This document shows, piece by piece, positions 5,771-13,722 of a stretch of 34,994 nt of DNA. The stretch covers positions 1 through 34,994 of the forward strand of contig NZ_BKAG01000062.1 in the NCBI RefSeq assembly GCF_007992435.1, given 5' to 3'. This stretch comes from Prosthecobacter gellanilyticus. GTDB taxonomy: Bacteria; Verrucomicrobiota; Verrucomicrobiia; Verrucomicrobiales; Verrucomicrobiaceae. The notes beneath the pieces are model-generated. The model did no database searches, was not told where the DNA came from, and saw nothing but the letters and a program-made list of their open reading frames with translations. Every line of letters starts with the position of its first letter. The stretch's first letter is position 1. Both the position numbers and the translations under genes were made by a program.

Positions 5771-8548
5771 ATGCCCGTCACCCATCCCGCGCTTCGCATC
5801 GCCGCCCTGACATGGCTTGTGCCTGCCTGTCTGAGTGCAGCACCCGTCGACTTCGTGCGAGATGTACGGCCCATCCTCCAAAAGCACTGCTACGAGTGCC
5901 ACGGTGAGAAAAAGCAAAAGTCTGGCTTGCGCCTCGACATCAAGTCCGAAGCCCTTAAGGGCGGTGACAATCACAGCCCCGACATCATCCCCGGCAAGGC
6001 CAAGGACAGCCCACTGATCCACTTCATTATCACCGATGATGAAGATGAGCTCATGCCTCCCAAAGGCAAGCTCTCCGCGCCTGAGATCGAAACACTCACC
6101 ACCTGGATTCAAGAAGGCGCCGCGTGGCCGGAGGGTGTGGACCTGACCCAGCTCGAAGACCGCCGCAATCACTGGAGCTTCAAGCCACTTCAAGCCACTG
6201 CGCCCAAACCAAAAGGCGAGGAGATTGATACCTTCATCGATGCCAAGCTCAATGAAAAAGGACTGCATCGCTCCCCACCCGCCGATCGCATCACCTGGCT
6301 GCGTCGCGTGACTTTTGATCTCACCGGCCTCCCTCCGACTCCCGACGAAGTCACTGCCTTTGAATCAGGAATCAGGAATCGAGATTCAGGAATCTACGCC
6401 GCTGTTGTCGATCGTCTTCTGCAAAGCCCGCGCTACGGCGAACGCTGGGCCCAGCATTGGCTCGATGTTGTTCGTTATGCCGACACGCACGGTTTTGAAG
6501 TCAACACCGAGCGCCCGAACGCCTGGCCCTACCGCGACTACGTCATCCGCGCCTTCAATGACGACACACCTTATGATCGCTTCATCAAGGAACAGATCGT
6601 GGGAGATCTGACGCAGCAGGATGCCGCCACAGGTTTCCTTGTCACGGCTTCCGTGCTCCTGCCCGGACAGATCGGCAAAGATGAACCCTCCAAGCGTCTC
6701 GCACGTCAGGACTCCATCGACGAGATCGTCGTGAACATCGGCCAGACCTTCCTCGGACTCAGCATCGGCTGCGCACGCTGCCACGATCACAAGTTCGATC
6801 CCATCACCGCGAAGGATTACTACTCCATGCAGGCCTTTGTCGCTGGTGTGCAGTATGGCGATCGCAATCTGCAAACGCCGGAAGCCATCGCCGCTCGCGA
6901 GGAGATGAAGCAGGTCAAATTCCAGATCGCAGAGCTCGACAAGCAGCTCGCCCGCTTCGTGCCCATGGCCAAGTCCGGCGTGAAGCGCATCATGGTGAGC
7001 GCACGGGAGAACCGGGACCGCTTCATGCCCGTGAAAGCTAAGCGCGTGCGCTTCACTATTCGTGATACCAACTCTCTCGAACCCTGCATCGATGAGCTCG
7101 AAGTCTTCACCACTGCGGGCGACAACATTGCCCATGATGCCGCAGTCACGGCCTCAGGCGAGAAGGTCACCACTGATCGTCACGAGCTGCGCTTCGTGAA
7201 TGACGGAAACTACGGCAACTCACGCAGTTGGATGTCGAGCGAGAAAGGCAAAGGCTGGGTCATGCTTGAGTTCAAGGAAGAGCACGACATCGAGCGTGTC
7301 GTCTGGGGCCGCGATCGTCAGGGCAAATACACAGACCGTCTCGCCACCAGCTACGTCATCGAAACTGCTGACATCTCCGGCACCTGGCAGGTCGTCGCCG
7401 ACTCCGATGACCGTCAGCGCTTTGACACGCGCGATCGTACCCAGCCCGCCTTTTCCACTCAAGGCCTCCACAAGAATGAAGTCGCCGAGGCCAAACGCCT
7501 GATGGCTCAAAAGGCTCCGCTGGATGACAAGCTTCAGAAGATCGGTGCCGGACAAATAGTGTTCGCAGGCACCTTCCGCACACCCGATGACATTCACCTG
7601 CTGAATCGTGGCGATCCCGAGCAGCCCAAGGAACCCGTCGTCCCCGCGGTGCTCAGTGCTTTGGGTGATCTCAAGCTGCCCAAGGAAGCAGCCGAACAAG
7701 ATCGCCGCAAAGCTCTCGCCGAGTGGATCGCCAGTCCGCAGAATCCGCTCACCACACGTGTCATGGTGAACCGCATCTGGCAGGGCCACTTCGGCACCGG
7801 CCTCGTCGAGACTCCCAGCGACTTCGGCCGCATGGGAGTGAAACCCACCCACCCCGAGCTCCTCGACTGGCTCGCCACCGAGTTCATCCGCAGCGGCTGG
7901 AGCGTGAAGCACATGCACCGGTTGATCGTGTTGTCGGATACTTACCGTAGAACGAGCTTTTTAGCTCGTTCGAACGAGTTGGAAAACTCGTTCGATATCG
8001 ATTCCGAATCCAGGTTCCTCTGGCGCTTCCCCACCCGTCGTCTCGAAGCCGAAACCATCCGCGATTCCATGCTCGCCGTCAGTGGCCAGCTCAATGTGAA
8101 GATGTATGGCCGAGGCTACAATCTTTTCGACAAACGCGGCGGCCTCAGCGGCTTTGAGCCTGTTGAGAGCTTCACCGGAGATGGCCTCCGACGCATGATC
8201 TACGCACACAAAGTCCGTCGCGAACCCGAAGCCATCTTCGGTGCCTTTGATTGCCCGGATGCTGGTCAAAGCACCGCCATCCGCCGCGCCAGCACCACGC
8301 CCATCCAAGCCCTGAACCTCTTCAACAGCCGCTTCACCCTGGATGCGTCCGAAGCCTTCGCGGCTCGCGTGAAGAAGGAGGCTGGCAACGACTTCACTGC
8401 ACAAGTGACCCGTGCCTACCAGATCGCCCTCAGCCGCAGCCCGACAACCGATGAATTGCAAGACACCGTGCCCACGATCCGCGATCACGGACTCGCCACG
8501 CTTTGCCGGGCACTCTTCAACTCCAACGAGTTCCTTTTTATCCCCTGA
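5771..8548 (+). CDS. PSD1 protein: planctomycete-type cytochrome c + DUF1549 + F5/8C-like insert + DUF1553
   Basis: This is a 925-aa secreted protein of a type expanded in Planctomycetes and Verrucomicrobia. A signal peptide (1-24) is followed by a cytochrome c domain (CYECH, 40-44; likely axial Met in LMPPKG). DUF1549 spans about 148-365 and contains a second CxxCH (Cys334, Cys337, His338 in CARCHDHKFDPI). A discoidin/F5-8C-like beta domain lies at about 418-555, and DUF1553 at about 635-905. The function is unproven; such proteins often pair with DUF1501 proteins and are linked to polymer-degrading loci. AAGGAG at 5757-5762 supports this start. Two short low-complexity inserts (codons about 198-208 and 727-747) are encoded by tandem and palindromic repeats and keep the frame. 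Confidence 0.92.
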   Translation: MPVTHPALRIAALTWLVPACLSAAPVDFVRDVRPILQKHCYECHGEKKQKSGLRLDIKSEALKGGDNHSPDIIPGKAKDSPLIHFIITDDEDELMPPKGKLSAPEIETLTTWIQEGAAWPEGVDLTQLEDRRNHWSFKPLQATAPKPKGEEIDTFIDAKLNEKGLHRSPPADRITWLRRVTFDLTGLPPTPDEVTAFESGIRNRDSGIYAAVVDRLLQSPRYGERWAQHWLDVVRYADTHGFEVNTERPNAWPYRDYVIRAFNDDTPYDRFIKEQIVGDLTQQDAATGFLVTASVLLPGQIGKDEPSKRLARQDSIDEIVVNIGQTFLGLSIGCARCHDHKFDPITAKDYYSMQAFVAGVQYGDRNLQTPEAIAAREEMKQVKFQIAELDKQLARFVPMAKSGVKRIMVSARENRDRFMPVKAKRVRFTIRDTNSLEPCIDELEVFTTAGDNIAHDAAVTASGEKVTTDRHELRFVNDGNYGNSRSWMSSEKGKGWVMLEFKEEHDIERVVWGRDRQGKYTDRLATSYVIETADISGTWQVVADSDDRQRFDTRDRTQPAFSTQGLHKNEVAEAKRLMAQKAPLDDKLQKIGAGQIVFAGTFRTPDDIHLLNRGDPEQPKEPVVPAVLSALGDLKLPKEAAEQDRRKALAEWIASPQNPLTTRVMVNRIWQGHFGTGLVETPSDFGRMGVKPTHPELLDWLATEFIRSGWSVKHMHRLIVLSDTYRRTSFLARSNELENSFDIDSESRFLWRFPTRRLEAETIRDSMLAVSGQLNVKMYGRGYNLFDKRGGLSGFEPVESFTGDGLRRMIYAHKVRREPEAIFGAFDCPDAGQSTAIRRASTTPIQALNLFNSRFTLDASEAFAARVKKEAGNDFTAQVTRAYQIALSRSPTTDELQDTVPTIRDHGLATLCRALFNSNEFLFIP
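6362..6395 (+). repeat. Heptanucleotide tandem repeat inside the PSD1 gene
   Basis: Five 7-nt units run in tandem: GAATCAG twice, GAATCGA, GATTCAG, then a final partial GAATCT. They encode ESGIRNRDSGI just before the conserved VVDRLLQSPRYGERW block. A unit length of 7 is not a multiple of three, so gain or loss of one unit would shift the frame. Units 3 and 4 also form a short inverted repeat (GAATC-GA-GATTC). Confidence 0.8.
7950..8010 (+). repeat. Tandem palindromes inserted in frame in the PSD1 gene
   Basis: Two adjoining 22-nt perfect hairpins share the same outer arms. The first has stem GAACGAGCT / AGCTCGTTC (7950-7958, 7963-7971; loop TTTT). The second has stem GAACGAGTT / AACTCGTTC (7972-7980, 7985-7993; loop GGAA). 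They run into a 10-nt palindrome (7992-8001) and GATTC-C-GAATC (8000-8010). The block encodes about 20 residues in a variable loop between DTYR and the conserved FLWRFPTRRLEAE. It looks like an inserted small palindromic element. Confidence 0.8.
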
Positions 8549-8598
8549 AGCCATCCGTCATTGGCCAGTTCGCGAAGATGGAGATAGGGTGAAGGTTC

Positions 8599-9645
8599 AT
8601 GGAAAGAGATTCGATGGAACCACCCCACCTGCACGGTGGCCCGCTTGGCCGTGCTGGGTTCAAAACGCTGCCGGAAGACTTCATCGTCGAGGAGTTGCTG
8701 GGGTTCGAGCCTTCAGGTGAAGGCGAGCACTGTCTCGTCTGGGTGGAGAAGCGTGACCTCGATAGCAACACCGCAGGCGCACGTCTGGCGGATGCACTCG
8801 GCCTGCGGCGCCGGCTCGTCAGCCATTGCGGCCTAAAGGATCGCCATGCCGTGACACGCCAATGGTTCAGCCTGCACATGCCAGGCCAACTATCACCGGA
8901 GCCTGCAGCTTTGGAGTCCGAAGGTCTGCGGGTGCTGCGCGTCACAAGAAACACTCGCAAGCTGCGCCGCGGCATTCATCTCGGCAATCGCTTCACCATT
9001 CGCCTGCGTGATTCAAACTTCGCCGCTGATGCTGCCAAAGAGCGCTGGCAGCAGATCGTGAGGCAAGGTGTGCCTAACTACTTTGGCAATCAACGGTTCG
9101 GCAATGAAGGTCGCAATGTGGAAAAGGCTATCGCCATGTTTCGCGGTGAGTTCACCACTGGTGACCGGCTCCTGCGCGGCATCCTGCTTTCTGCTGCGCG
9201 CAGTCATCTCTTCAATGCCGTGGTGGCGGAGCGCATGGCGCGTGGTCTTTGGAGCAAGGCTCTGCCCGGTGAGGTCTATGGCTTTCAGGACAACGGCACC
9301 TTGTTGCTCATCAACAACCAGCGTGGTGATGAGGCGCAGCGTTTCAAGGAAGGTAAGGTCGAGATCACCGCCCCCCTCTGGGGCAGTGGCGAACTTCAAA
9401 CATCAGACGAAGTCCGTGCATTCGAGCTGGAGGTCATATCGCGCTTCCCTGAAATCACTGCCGGGCTGGAAGCTGCGGGACTGCGCCAGGAGCGACGCGT
9501 CATGCGTCTGCACCCCATTCATCCGGAGCTGCTGGCTTTGGAAAGTGGTGATCTGCAACTGAGCTTTGATCTTCCTCGCGGCACCTATGCCACCACCATC
9601 CTGCGTGAGCTGGCCGTGCTAGAAGAACCGAAAGAAACTTCGTAA
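8599..9645 (+). CDS. truD: tRNA pseudouridine(13) synthase TruD
   Basis: This 348-aa enzyme isomerises U13 of tRNA to pseudouridine. The TruD signature is clear: GLKDRHAVTRQ with the catalytic Asp81, then NYFGNQRFG, and a C-terminal block of the form F-D-L-P-x-G-x-Y-A-T-x-x-L-R-E. The start at 8599 has GAAGG just upstream (8591-8595); an in-frame ATG at 8614 is an alternative. The gene lies 50 bp after the PSD1 gene and 12 bp before the DUF1501 gene, separating two families that are usually neighbours. It is a housekeeping gene, so its place here is probably incidental. Confidence 0.95.
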   Translation: MERDSMEPPHLHGGPLGRAGFKTLPEDFIVEELLGFEPSGEGEHCLVWVEKRDLDSNTAGARLADALGLRRRLVSHCGLKDRHAVTRQWFSLHMPGQLSPEPAALESEGLRVLRVTRNTRKLRRGIHLGNRFTIRLRDSNFAADAAKERWQQIVRQGVPNYFGNQRFGNEGRNVEKAIAMFRGEFTTGDRLLRGILLSAARSHLFNAVVAERMARGLWSKALPGEVYGFQDNGTLLLINNQRGDEAQRFKEGKVEITAPLWGSGELQTSDEVRAFELEVISRFPEITAGLEAAGLRQERRVMRLHPIHPELLALESGDLQLSFDLPRGTYATTILRELAVLEEPKETS

Positions 9646-9657
9646 AAGGCTCCCGTG

Positions 9658-11154
9658 ATGTGGAGATTAATGCATGACGCTCTCATGATTCCGCATCCCG
9701 AACATCTTTCCACGGCTGGCCGTCAATTGCTCGACCGGCGTGGATTCCTCACGCAGAGCGCCACAGCCCTGGGGTCCATCGCGCTGACCAGACTGCTCGC
9801 GGCGGATGGCATGCTTGGATCAAAGGGGCCTGTCATTGATCCCGCGCGGCCTTATGCGCCGAGGCAGCCGCATTTCCCAGCGAAGGCAAAGAATGTGGTC
9901 GTCATCTTCTGCGCGGGTGCTGTGAGCCAGCTTGAGACCTGGGACTACAAGCCCGAGCTGATCAAGTGGGATAACAAGCCACTGCCAGGCGGACCTGCCG
10001 TGACTTTCCAAGGCCCCTCAGGCAATCTCGCGCGGCCTCAGTATCCCTTCCGCCCTCGCGGACAAACGGGCAAATGGGTGAGTGATATGATTCCACATCT
10101 CGCGGAGCTTACGGACGATTTTGCTTTTGTGCATTCGCTGACGAGCAAATCGAACACACATGGCCCGGCGGAAAATTTTCTCTCCACCGGCTTCGTGCTC
10201 GATGGCTTCCCGAGTCTCGGTGCCTGGACCACCTATGCGCTCGGCAGTGAGAACCAGGATCTACCGTCCTACGTGTCCATTCCTGATCCTCGCGGCGTGC
10301 CGCAAAACGGCGCCAACAACTGGGGCCCGGGCTTTCTTCCGGCAGCCTTTCAAGGCACCACCATGAGCTCGAAGAACCCGGTGCGTCATCTCGCTGCGCC
10401 GGGAGTTTCCGCTCAAACCGATCAAGCCGCACGATCCCTGCTACAGCGCATGAATGCGCGACATCTCGAGGCGAATCCTGGCGATGGCAAACTCGCCGCG
10501 CGGATTGCCAGTTATGAGCTCGCCGCGCGCATGCAGCTCAGCGTGCCGGAGATCAATGATCTCAGCACCGAGCCTGCACACATCCTGAAACTCTACGGAG
10601 CGGATGACACGCAGAACAAGGACAAGGCCGCCTTCGCGAAGAACTGCATTCTTGCGCGGCGTCTCATCGAGCGCGGCGTGCGCTTTGTGCAGCTTTTCAA
10701 TGGCGCCTATGCCAGCGGCGGCAAGCTGAACTGGGATGGCCACAGCGATCTGAAAGAGCAGTACGATGTGCATGCCTCCATCCTGGATCAACCTGCCGCG
10801 GCCCTGATCCGCGATCTCAAGCAGCGCGGTCTGCTTCAAGACACACTCGTGGTTTGGTGCACTGAGTTCGGCCGCATGCCCTTCTTCCAGAAAGGTGCCA
10901 AGGGCCGCGACCACAACCCCGACGGCTTCACTTGCTGGATGACCGGTGCTGGTGTGAAGTCTGGCGTAAGCTGTGGCGAGACGGATGAGCTAGGCCAGAA
11001 GGCTGTGAAGGACATTCATCCTCTCTACGACTTCAACGCCACCATCCTCCATCTGCTCGGCCTCGATCACGAGCGCCTTACCTTTGAACACAACGGTGTC
11101 CAGCGCCGCCTGACCAATGTGGAAGGTCACGTCATCCGTGAGATGCTGGCGTAA
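9658..11154 (+). CDS. DUF1501 domain-containing protein with Tat-like signal
   Basis: This DUF1501 protein (498 aa from ATG 9658) is of the sulfatase/alkaline-phosphatase-like superfamily found mostly in Planctomycetes and Verrucomicrobia. The N-terminus has an Arg-Arg signal (RRGFLTQSATALGSIALTRLLA) typical of Tat export. Family blocks follow: VVVIFCAGAVSQLETWDYKP, DFAFVHSLTSKSNTHGPAENF, and a C-terminal WCTEFGRMPFFQ...GRDHNPDGFT. AAAAGG at 9644-9649 supports the ATG at 9658; GTG 9655, ATG 9670 and ATG 9685 are alternatives. Catalytic function is not established. It probably acts with the PSD1 protein encoded 1 kb upstream, judging by how often the two families are paired. Confidence 0.9.
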   Translation: MWRLMHDALMIPHPEHLSTAGRQLLDRRGFLTQSATALGSIALTRLLAADGMLGSKGPVIDPARPYAPRQPHFPAKAKNVVVIFCAGAVSQLETWDYKPELIKWDNKPLPGGPAVTFQGPSGNLARPQYPFRPRGQTGKWVSDMIPHLAELTDDFAFVHSLTSKSNTHGPAENFLSTGFVLDGFPSLGAWTTYALGSENQDLPSYVSIPDPRGVPQNGANNWGPGFLPAAFQGTTMSSKNPVRHLAAPGVSAQTDQAARSLLQRMNARHLEANPGDGKLAARIASYELAARMQLSVPEINDLSTEPAHILKLYGADDTQNKDKAAFAKNCILARRLIERGVRFVQLFNGAYASGGKLNWDGHSDLKEQYDVHASILDQPAAALIRDLKQRGLLQDTLVVWCTEFGRMPFFQKGAKGRDHNPDGFTCWMTGAGVKSGVSCGETDELGQKAVKDIHPLYDFNATILHLLGLDHERLTFEHNGVQRRLTNVEGHVIREMLA

Positions 11155-11164
11155 CCACTTTTGA

Positions 11165-12076
11165 TCACAACAGTGCAGTGATATCCTGACGAGTCGGAAT
11201 CGCGGGTTGGGCCCCTGCTTTCTGAGTCGCCAGTGCTCCAGCCGCATTGGCAAAACGAAGTGCCTGCTCAAGCTCGACACCTTCAGCCAAAGCCACAGCC
11301 AGCGCGCCTGCAAAGCTGTCACCTGCACCCACGGTGTCCACAGGCACGACCTTCGGTGGAGCCACCTCAATCACTCCATGCTCCAAACTCAGGGCCAGTG
11401 TGCTGTCAGCGCCACGCGTGATGACCAGCACTCCACATCCTGCGCTTTGCAACGCTCCTTCGATATCCTGAATCGCAAGCTTCACCGGCTTCCCTAGCAG
11501 CATCGCCGCCTCTTTTTCATTCACGATGAGCACGTCCACCGGAATGGCTGCTTCAGCAAAATCCGCTGACCATGGTGATGGATTGATCACAATGCGGACA
11601 CTGGCCTCGCGAGCCATCTCCGCCGCACGTTTGATGACAGCCAAGGGGCACTCGAGCTGGAGCAGAAGCGCCTTGCTCTCTCGGATCAAGGCCGCTTGCT
11701 CATCGACGTCCCGTGGCGCGATCTCATGATTCGCCCCGGGATTCACGATGATGGTGTTCTCGCCACGATCATCCACCGCGATGAAGGCCGAGCCTGTGGG
11801 AATCTCCGTCCGCAGAACACCTGTCGTATCAACATTTTCGTTTTGCAGATGCTCCAGATACTGAGTTCCAAAGCCATCCTGCCCCACACAACCGATCATC
11901 GACACCCTTCCTCCAGCCCGCGCCGCGGCCACTGCCTGGTTCGCGCCCTTGCCTCCAAAGCAGGTTAGCATGCTGCTCGAGGTCAGGGTCTCACCCGGAG
12001 CCGGGATGCGCGGCACACGCAGCGTGTGATCCACGTTTAGTGAACCGACAACGGTGATCTTGGGAGCAGCGGACAT
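11165..12076 (-). CDS. rbsK: Ribokinase
   Basis: This 303-aa PfkB-family kinase phosphorylates D-ribose to ribose 5-phosphate. The N-terminal substrate loop is GSLNVDHTLRVPRIPAPGET, followed by the glycine-rich FGGKGANQAVAAARAG. The C-terminal signature DTVGAGDSFAGAL carries the catalytic base Asp253. Length fits RbsK. The gene lies in the same direction as the nucleoside hydrolase/ribose transport cluster but is separated from it by two small + strand genes, so it needs its own promoter. It would process ribose released from nucleosides and imported by that cluster. Confidence 0.93.
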   Translation of the reverse strand: MSAAPKITVVGSLNVDHTLRVPRIPAPGETLTSSSMLTCFGGKGANQAVAAARAGGRVSMIGCVGQDGFGTQYLEHLQNENVDTTGVLRTEIPTGSAFIAVDDRGENTIIVNPGANHEIAPRDVDEQAALIRESKALLLQLECPLAVIKRAAEMAREASVRIVINPSPWSADFAEAAIPVDVLIVNEKEAAMLLGKPVKLAIQDIEGALQSAGCGVLVITRGADSTLALSLEHGVIEVAPPKVVPVDTVGAGDSFAGALAVALAEGVELEQALRFANAAGALATQKAGAQPAIPTRQDITALL

Positions 12077-12124
12077 ATGAAATCGAGGATTGCTGGAAAT
12101 AGCTCAGGGGAGTAATATTGGGGC

Positions 12125-12319
12125 ATGAACACGACCATTGATCCCAAACTCCTGGCTGATCCGGTGTTTCAGCGCGTCATGCGTGATGCCCTGGCGATCC
12201 AAGACCGCTTTGCTGCGGATCCCGTGTATGCCAAGACGGGTAAGGGACATCTCAAAAGCACCGGAGTAGACGAACTTCAGAAGATCAAAAAAACGGCTCA
12301 AGGTAAGTCCAAGGAGTAA
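12125..12319 (+). CDS. Small hypothetical protein (64 aa)
   Basis: I do not recognise this protein. It is 64 aa, hydrophilic and predicted helical (DPKLLADPVFQRVMRDALAI), with a Lys-rich end (KIKKTAQGKSKE) and no membrane segment or cysteine. It is likely real because it is tightly coupled to the next gene: the stop is 3 bp before that ATG, and the next gene's AAGGAG lies over its last codons. A TAATAT box at 12113-12118 lies only 6 bp before the start, so the transcript may have almost no leader. Acidic helical front plus basic tail could suit a small partner of the 132-aa protein. Confidence 0.6.
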   Translation: MNTTIDPKLLADPVFQRVMRDALAIQDRFAADPVYAKTGKGHLKSTGVDELQKIKKTAQGKSKE

Positions 12320-12322
12320 GTC

Positions 12323-12721
12323 ATGCCCGCGAAGCGTCCATGGCTCGCCAAGTATTCCTGGGCCTTTGTGACCGGGCAGAATGCCGTCTTGTGCATGCAA
12401 AAGAATGCTCTGCACAAACCGACCTCTGACGGCCATGACAGGACCAGGGCACTTTGGGAATCGCGACATGCCGGTGAAATGACTCTGGCTGAAGCGGCGG
12501 ATCTTTGCCGCCAATGTCATCGACTGGCCCCTTTCTGTTTTTACAACGGCAACACCTTTGCTGCCATCATCCGTGATGTGGCAGCTGTCTTGTCCCAAGA
12601 GCTTTCCCAAGCACCGGAGCAAGCGTTCATTATCCGCAGCCTTGCAGGTCACATCGTTGCCGGTGTGGCCACTGAGGAGGAAGTGAAGGCGTTTCACGAG
12701 TTTTCAGATTCGCTGGTCTAA
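12323..12721 (+). CDS. Hypothetical protein with clustered Cys/His (132 aa)
   Basis: I do not recognise this family. The protein is 132 aa with no signal peptide. It has a basic N-terminus (PAKRPWLAKYSWAF) and a Cys/His cluster CRQCHRLAPFC (Cys62, Cys65, His66, Cys72) that could bind zinc or, less likely in the cytoplasm, heme. The C-terminal half is helical. AAGGAG at 12310-12315 gives a strong ribosome-binding site 7 bp before ATG, overlapping the end of the 64-aa gene, so the two form an operon. The stop is 5 bp from the convergent nucleoside hydrolase gene. A toxin-antitoxin or regulator-effector pair is possible, but nothing in the sequence proves it. Confidence 0.68.
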   Translation: MPAKRPWLAKYSWAFVTGQNAVLCMQKNALHKPTSDGHDRTRALWESRHAGEMTLAEAADLCRQCHRLAPFCFYNGNTFAAIIRDVAAVLSQELSQAPEQAFIIRSLAGHIVAGVATEEEVKAFHEFSDSLV

Positions 12722-12726
12722 ACCGC

Positions 12727-13722
12727 TCACTTCTTCGCAGGCGGAGGTTCCACACTGAGCTGCACCACGGCCTCGCGAACGCGGGCGGTTTGCTCGGGGC
12801 TCATGATGAGAAAGCGATGCTTGCCTTTGCCATCCTTGGAAGGGCGGAAGAGGGTGGCTGAGTCATCCTCGACGACGACATTGCCGGGAGGTGAGAGCTC
12901 GAAGTAGCCACGATCTGGCTGGATGGCATACAGCACGGCCGTGGGATCCCAGGTGGGGCGGTCATGCGGAGGTGGATTGTAGAGATAGTAGGCCTCCTTC
13001 AGCGGATGATGCGTGAGGTAGCCCAGATCCTTTTCAATCACGACATGCGGGAAGGCTGCGGCCACACCGATTTCATAACCGCTCCACACGATGGGCGTGG
13101 GCCACTGCTTCGCCAGCTTCTGAGCGGCAGGGATGTCGAGCTTTACGTTATACTCAAGGTGGCGTGTGTTGTGGTTCACCGTCTGAAAGGCACCCGCCAT
13201 GATGCTGAGTTCCTTCACCTTCTTTGCCACCAGCGCCTTGCCTTCGGGATCATCCAGCAGGCGCGCCAGGTTCGTGAAGAAACCCACCTGCGCGATGACC
13301 ACGCTGCTATCGGGTTGTTCGGAAAGGATCTTCTTGATCAGGCCGACTGCCTCAGGAGCATCCGTACCGCTTTTCAGATCATGCGGATAGCGGAAGGAGC
13401 CGTCCGCGTTCTTCTCATCGGCCAGCAGGTTGAACTTGCCGGCTTCTTTCGCAGCGCCATCACGCACCACACCGATGGGTGTGTCGGGATAACCATAGAG
13501 TGTGTTCACGGCATCGACAAAGGCCGCTGCTTGCGGATGATCCTTGGTGACCGTTACCGCGAGCAGCTCGCAGGCACCGCGCTTCTGCAGATTGTGAATC
13601 ATGGCCAGCGCCATCAGGTCATCGACATCATTACCCATGTCGGTGTCGAAGATGAGCTTCACGGGTGCCGCCTGGGACAAGCCGCCGAGCGCGCAGAGGA
13701 TGAGAGGAAGGAGGGATTTCAT
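12727..13722 (-). CDS. Secreted nucleoside hydrolase (copy 1)
   Basis: This 331-aa protein of the inosine/uridine-preferring nucleoside hydrolase family splits nucleosides into base and ribose. The calcium/ribose-binding motif is FDTDMGNDVDDL (Asp26-Asp35). Other family blocks are SIMAGAF and IVWSGYEIG. An N-terminal signal peptide (about 1-19, SQA-A) sends it out of the cytoplasm, which is unusual since classic bacterial members are cytosolic. Its ATG overlaps the stop of the second nucleoside hydrolase gene by four bases, so they are translated together. It is the last gene of the ribose transport operon. It is a clear paralogue of the neighbour, with the same motifs in the same order. Confidence 0.92.
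   Translation of the reverse strand: MKSLLPLILCALGGLSQAAPVKLIFDTDMGNDVDDLMALAMIHNLQKRGACELLAVTVTKDHPQAAAFVDAVNTLYGYPDTPIGVVRDGAAKEAGKFNLLADEKNADGSFRYPHDLKSGTDAPEAVGLIKKILSEQPDSSVVIAQVGFFTNLARLLDDPEGKALVAKKVKELSIMAGAFQTVNHNTRHLEYNVKLDIPAAQKLAKQWPTPIVWSGYEIGVAAAFPHVVIEKDLGYLTHHPLKEAYYLYNPPPHDRPTWDPTAVLYAIQPDRGYFELSPPGNVVVEDDSATLFRPSKDGKGKHRFLIMSPEQTARVREAVVQLSVEPPPAKK

Noticed and set aside
12104..12697. A 197-codon - strand open frame opposite the 64-aa and 132-aa genes
   Set aside because: It has no ribosome-binding site and looks like a shadow; the + strand pair has coupled spacing and a strong AAGGAG.
12323..12721. CxxCH in the 132-aa protein as a cytochrome c site
   Set aside because: There is no signal peptide, and heme attachment to c-type motifs occurs outside the cytoplasm; zinc binding is more plausible.
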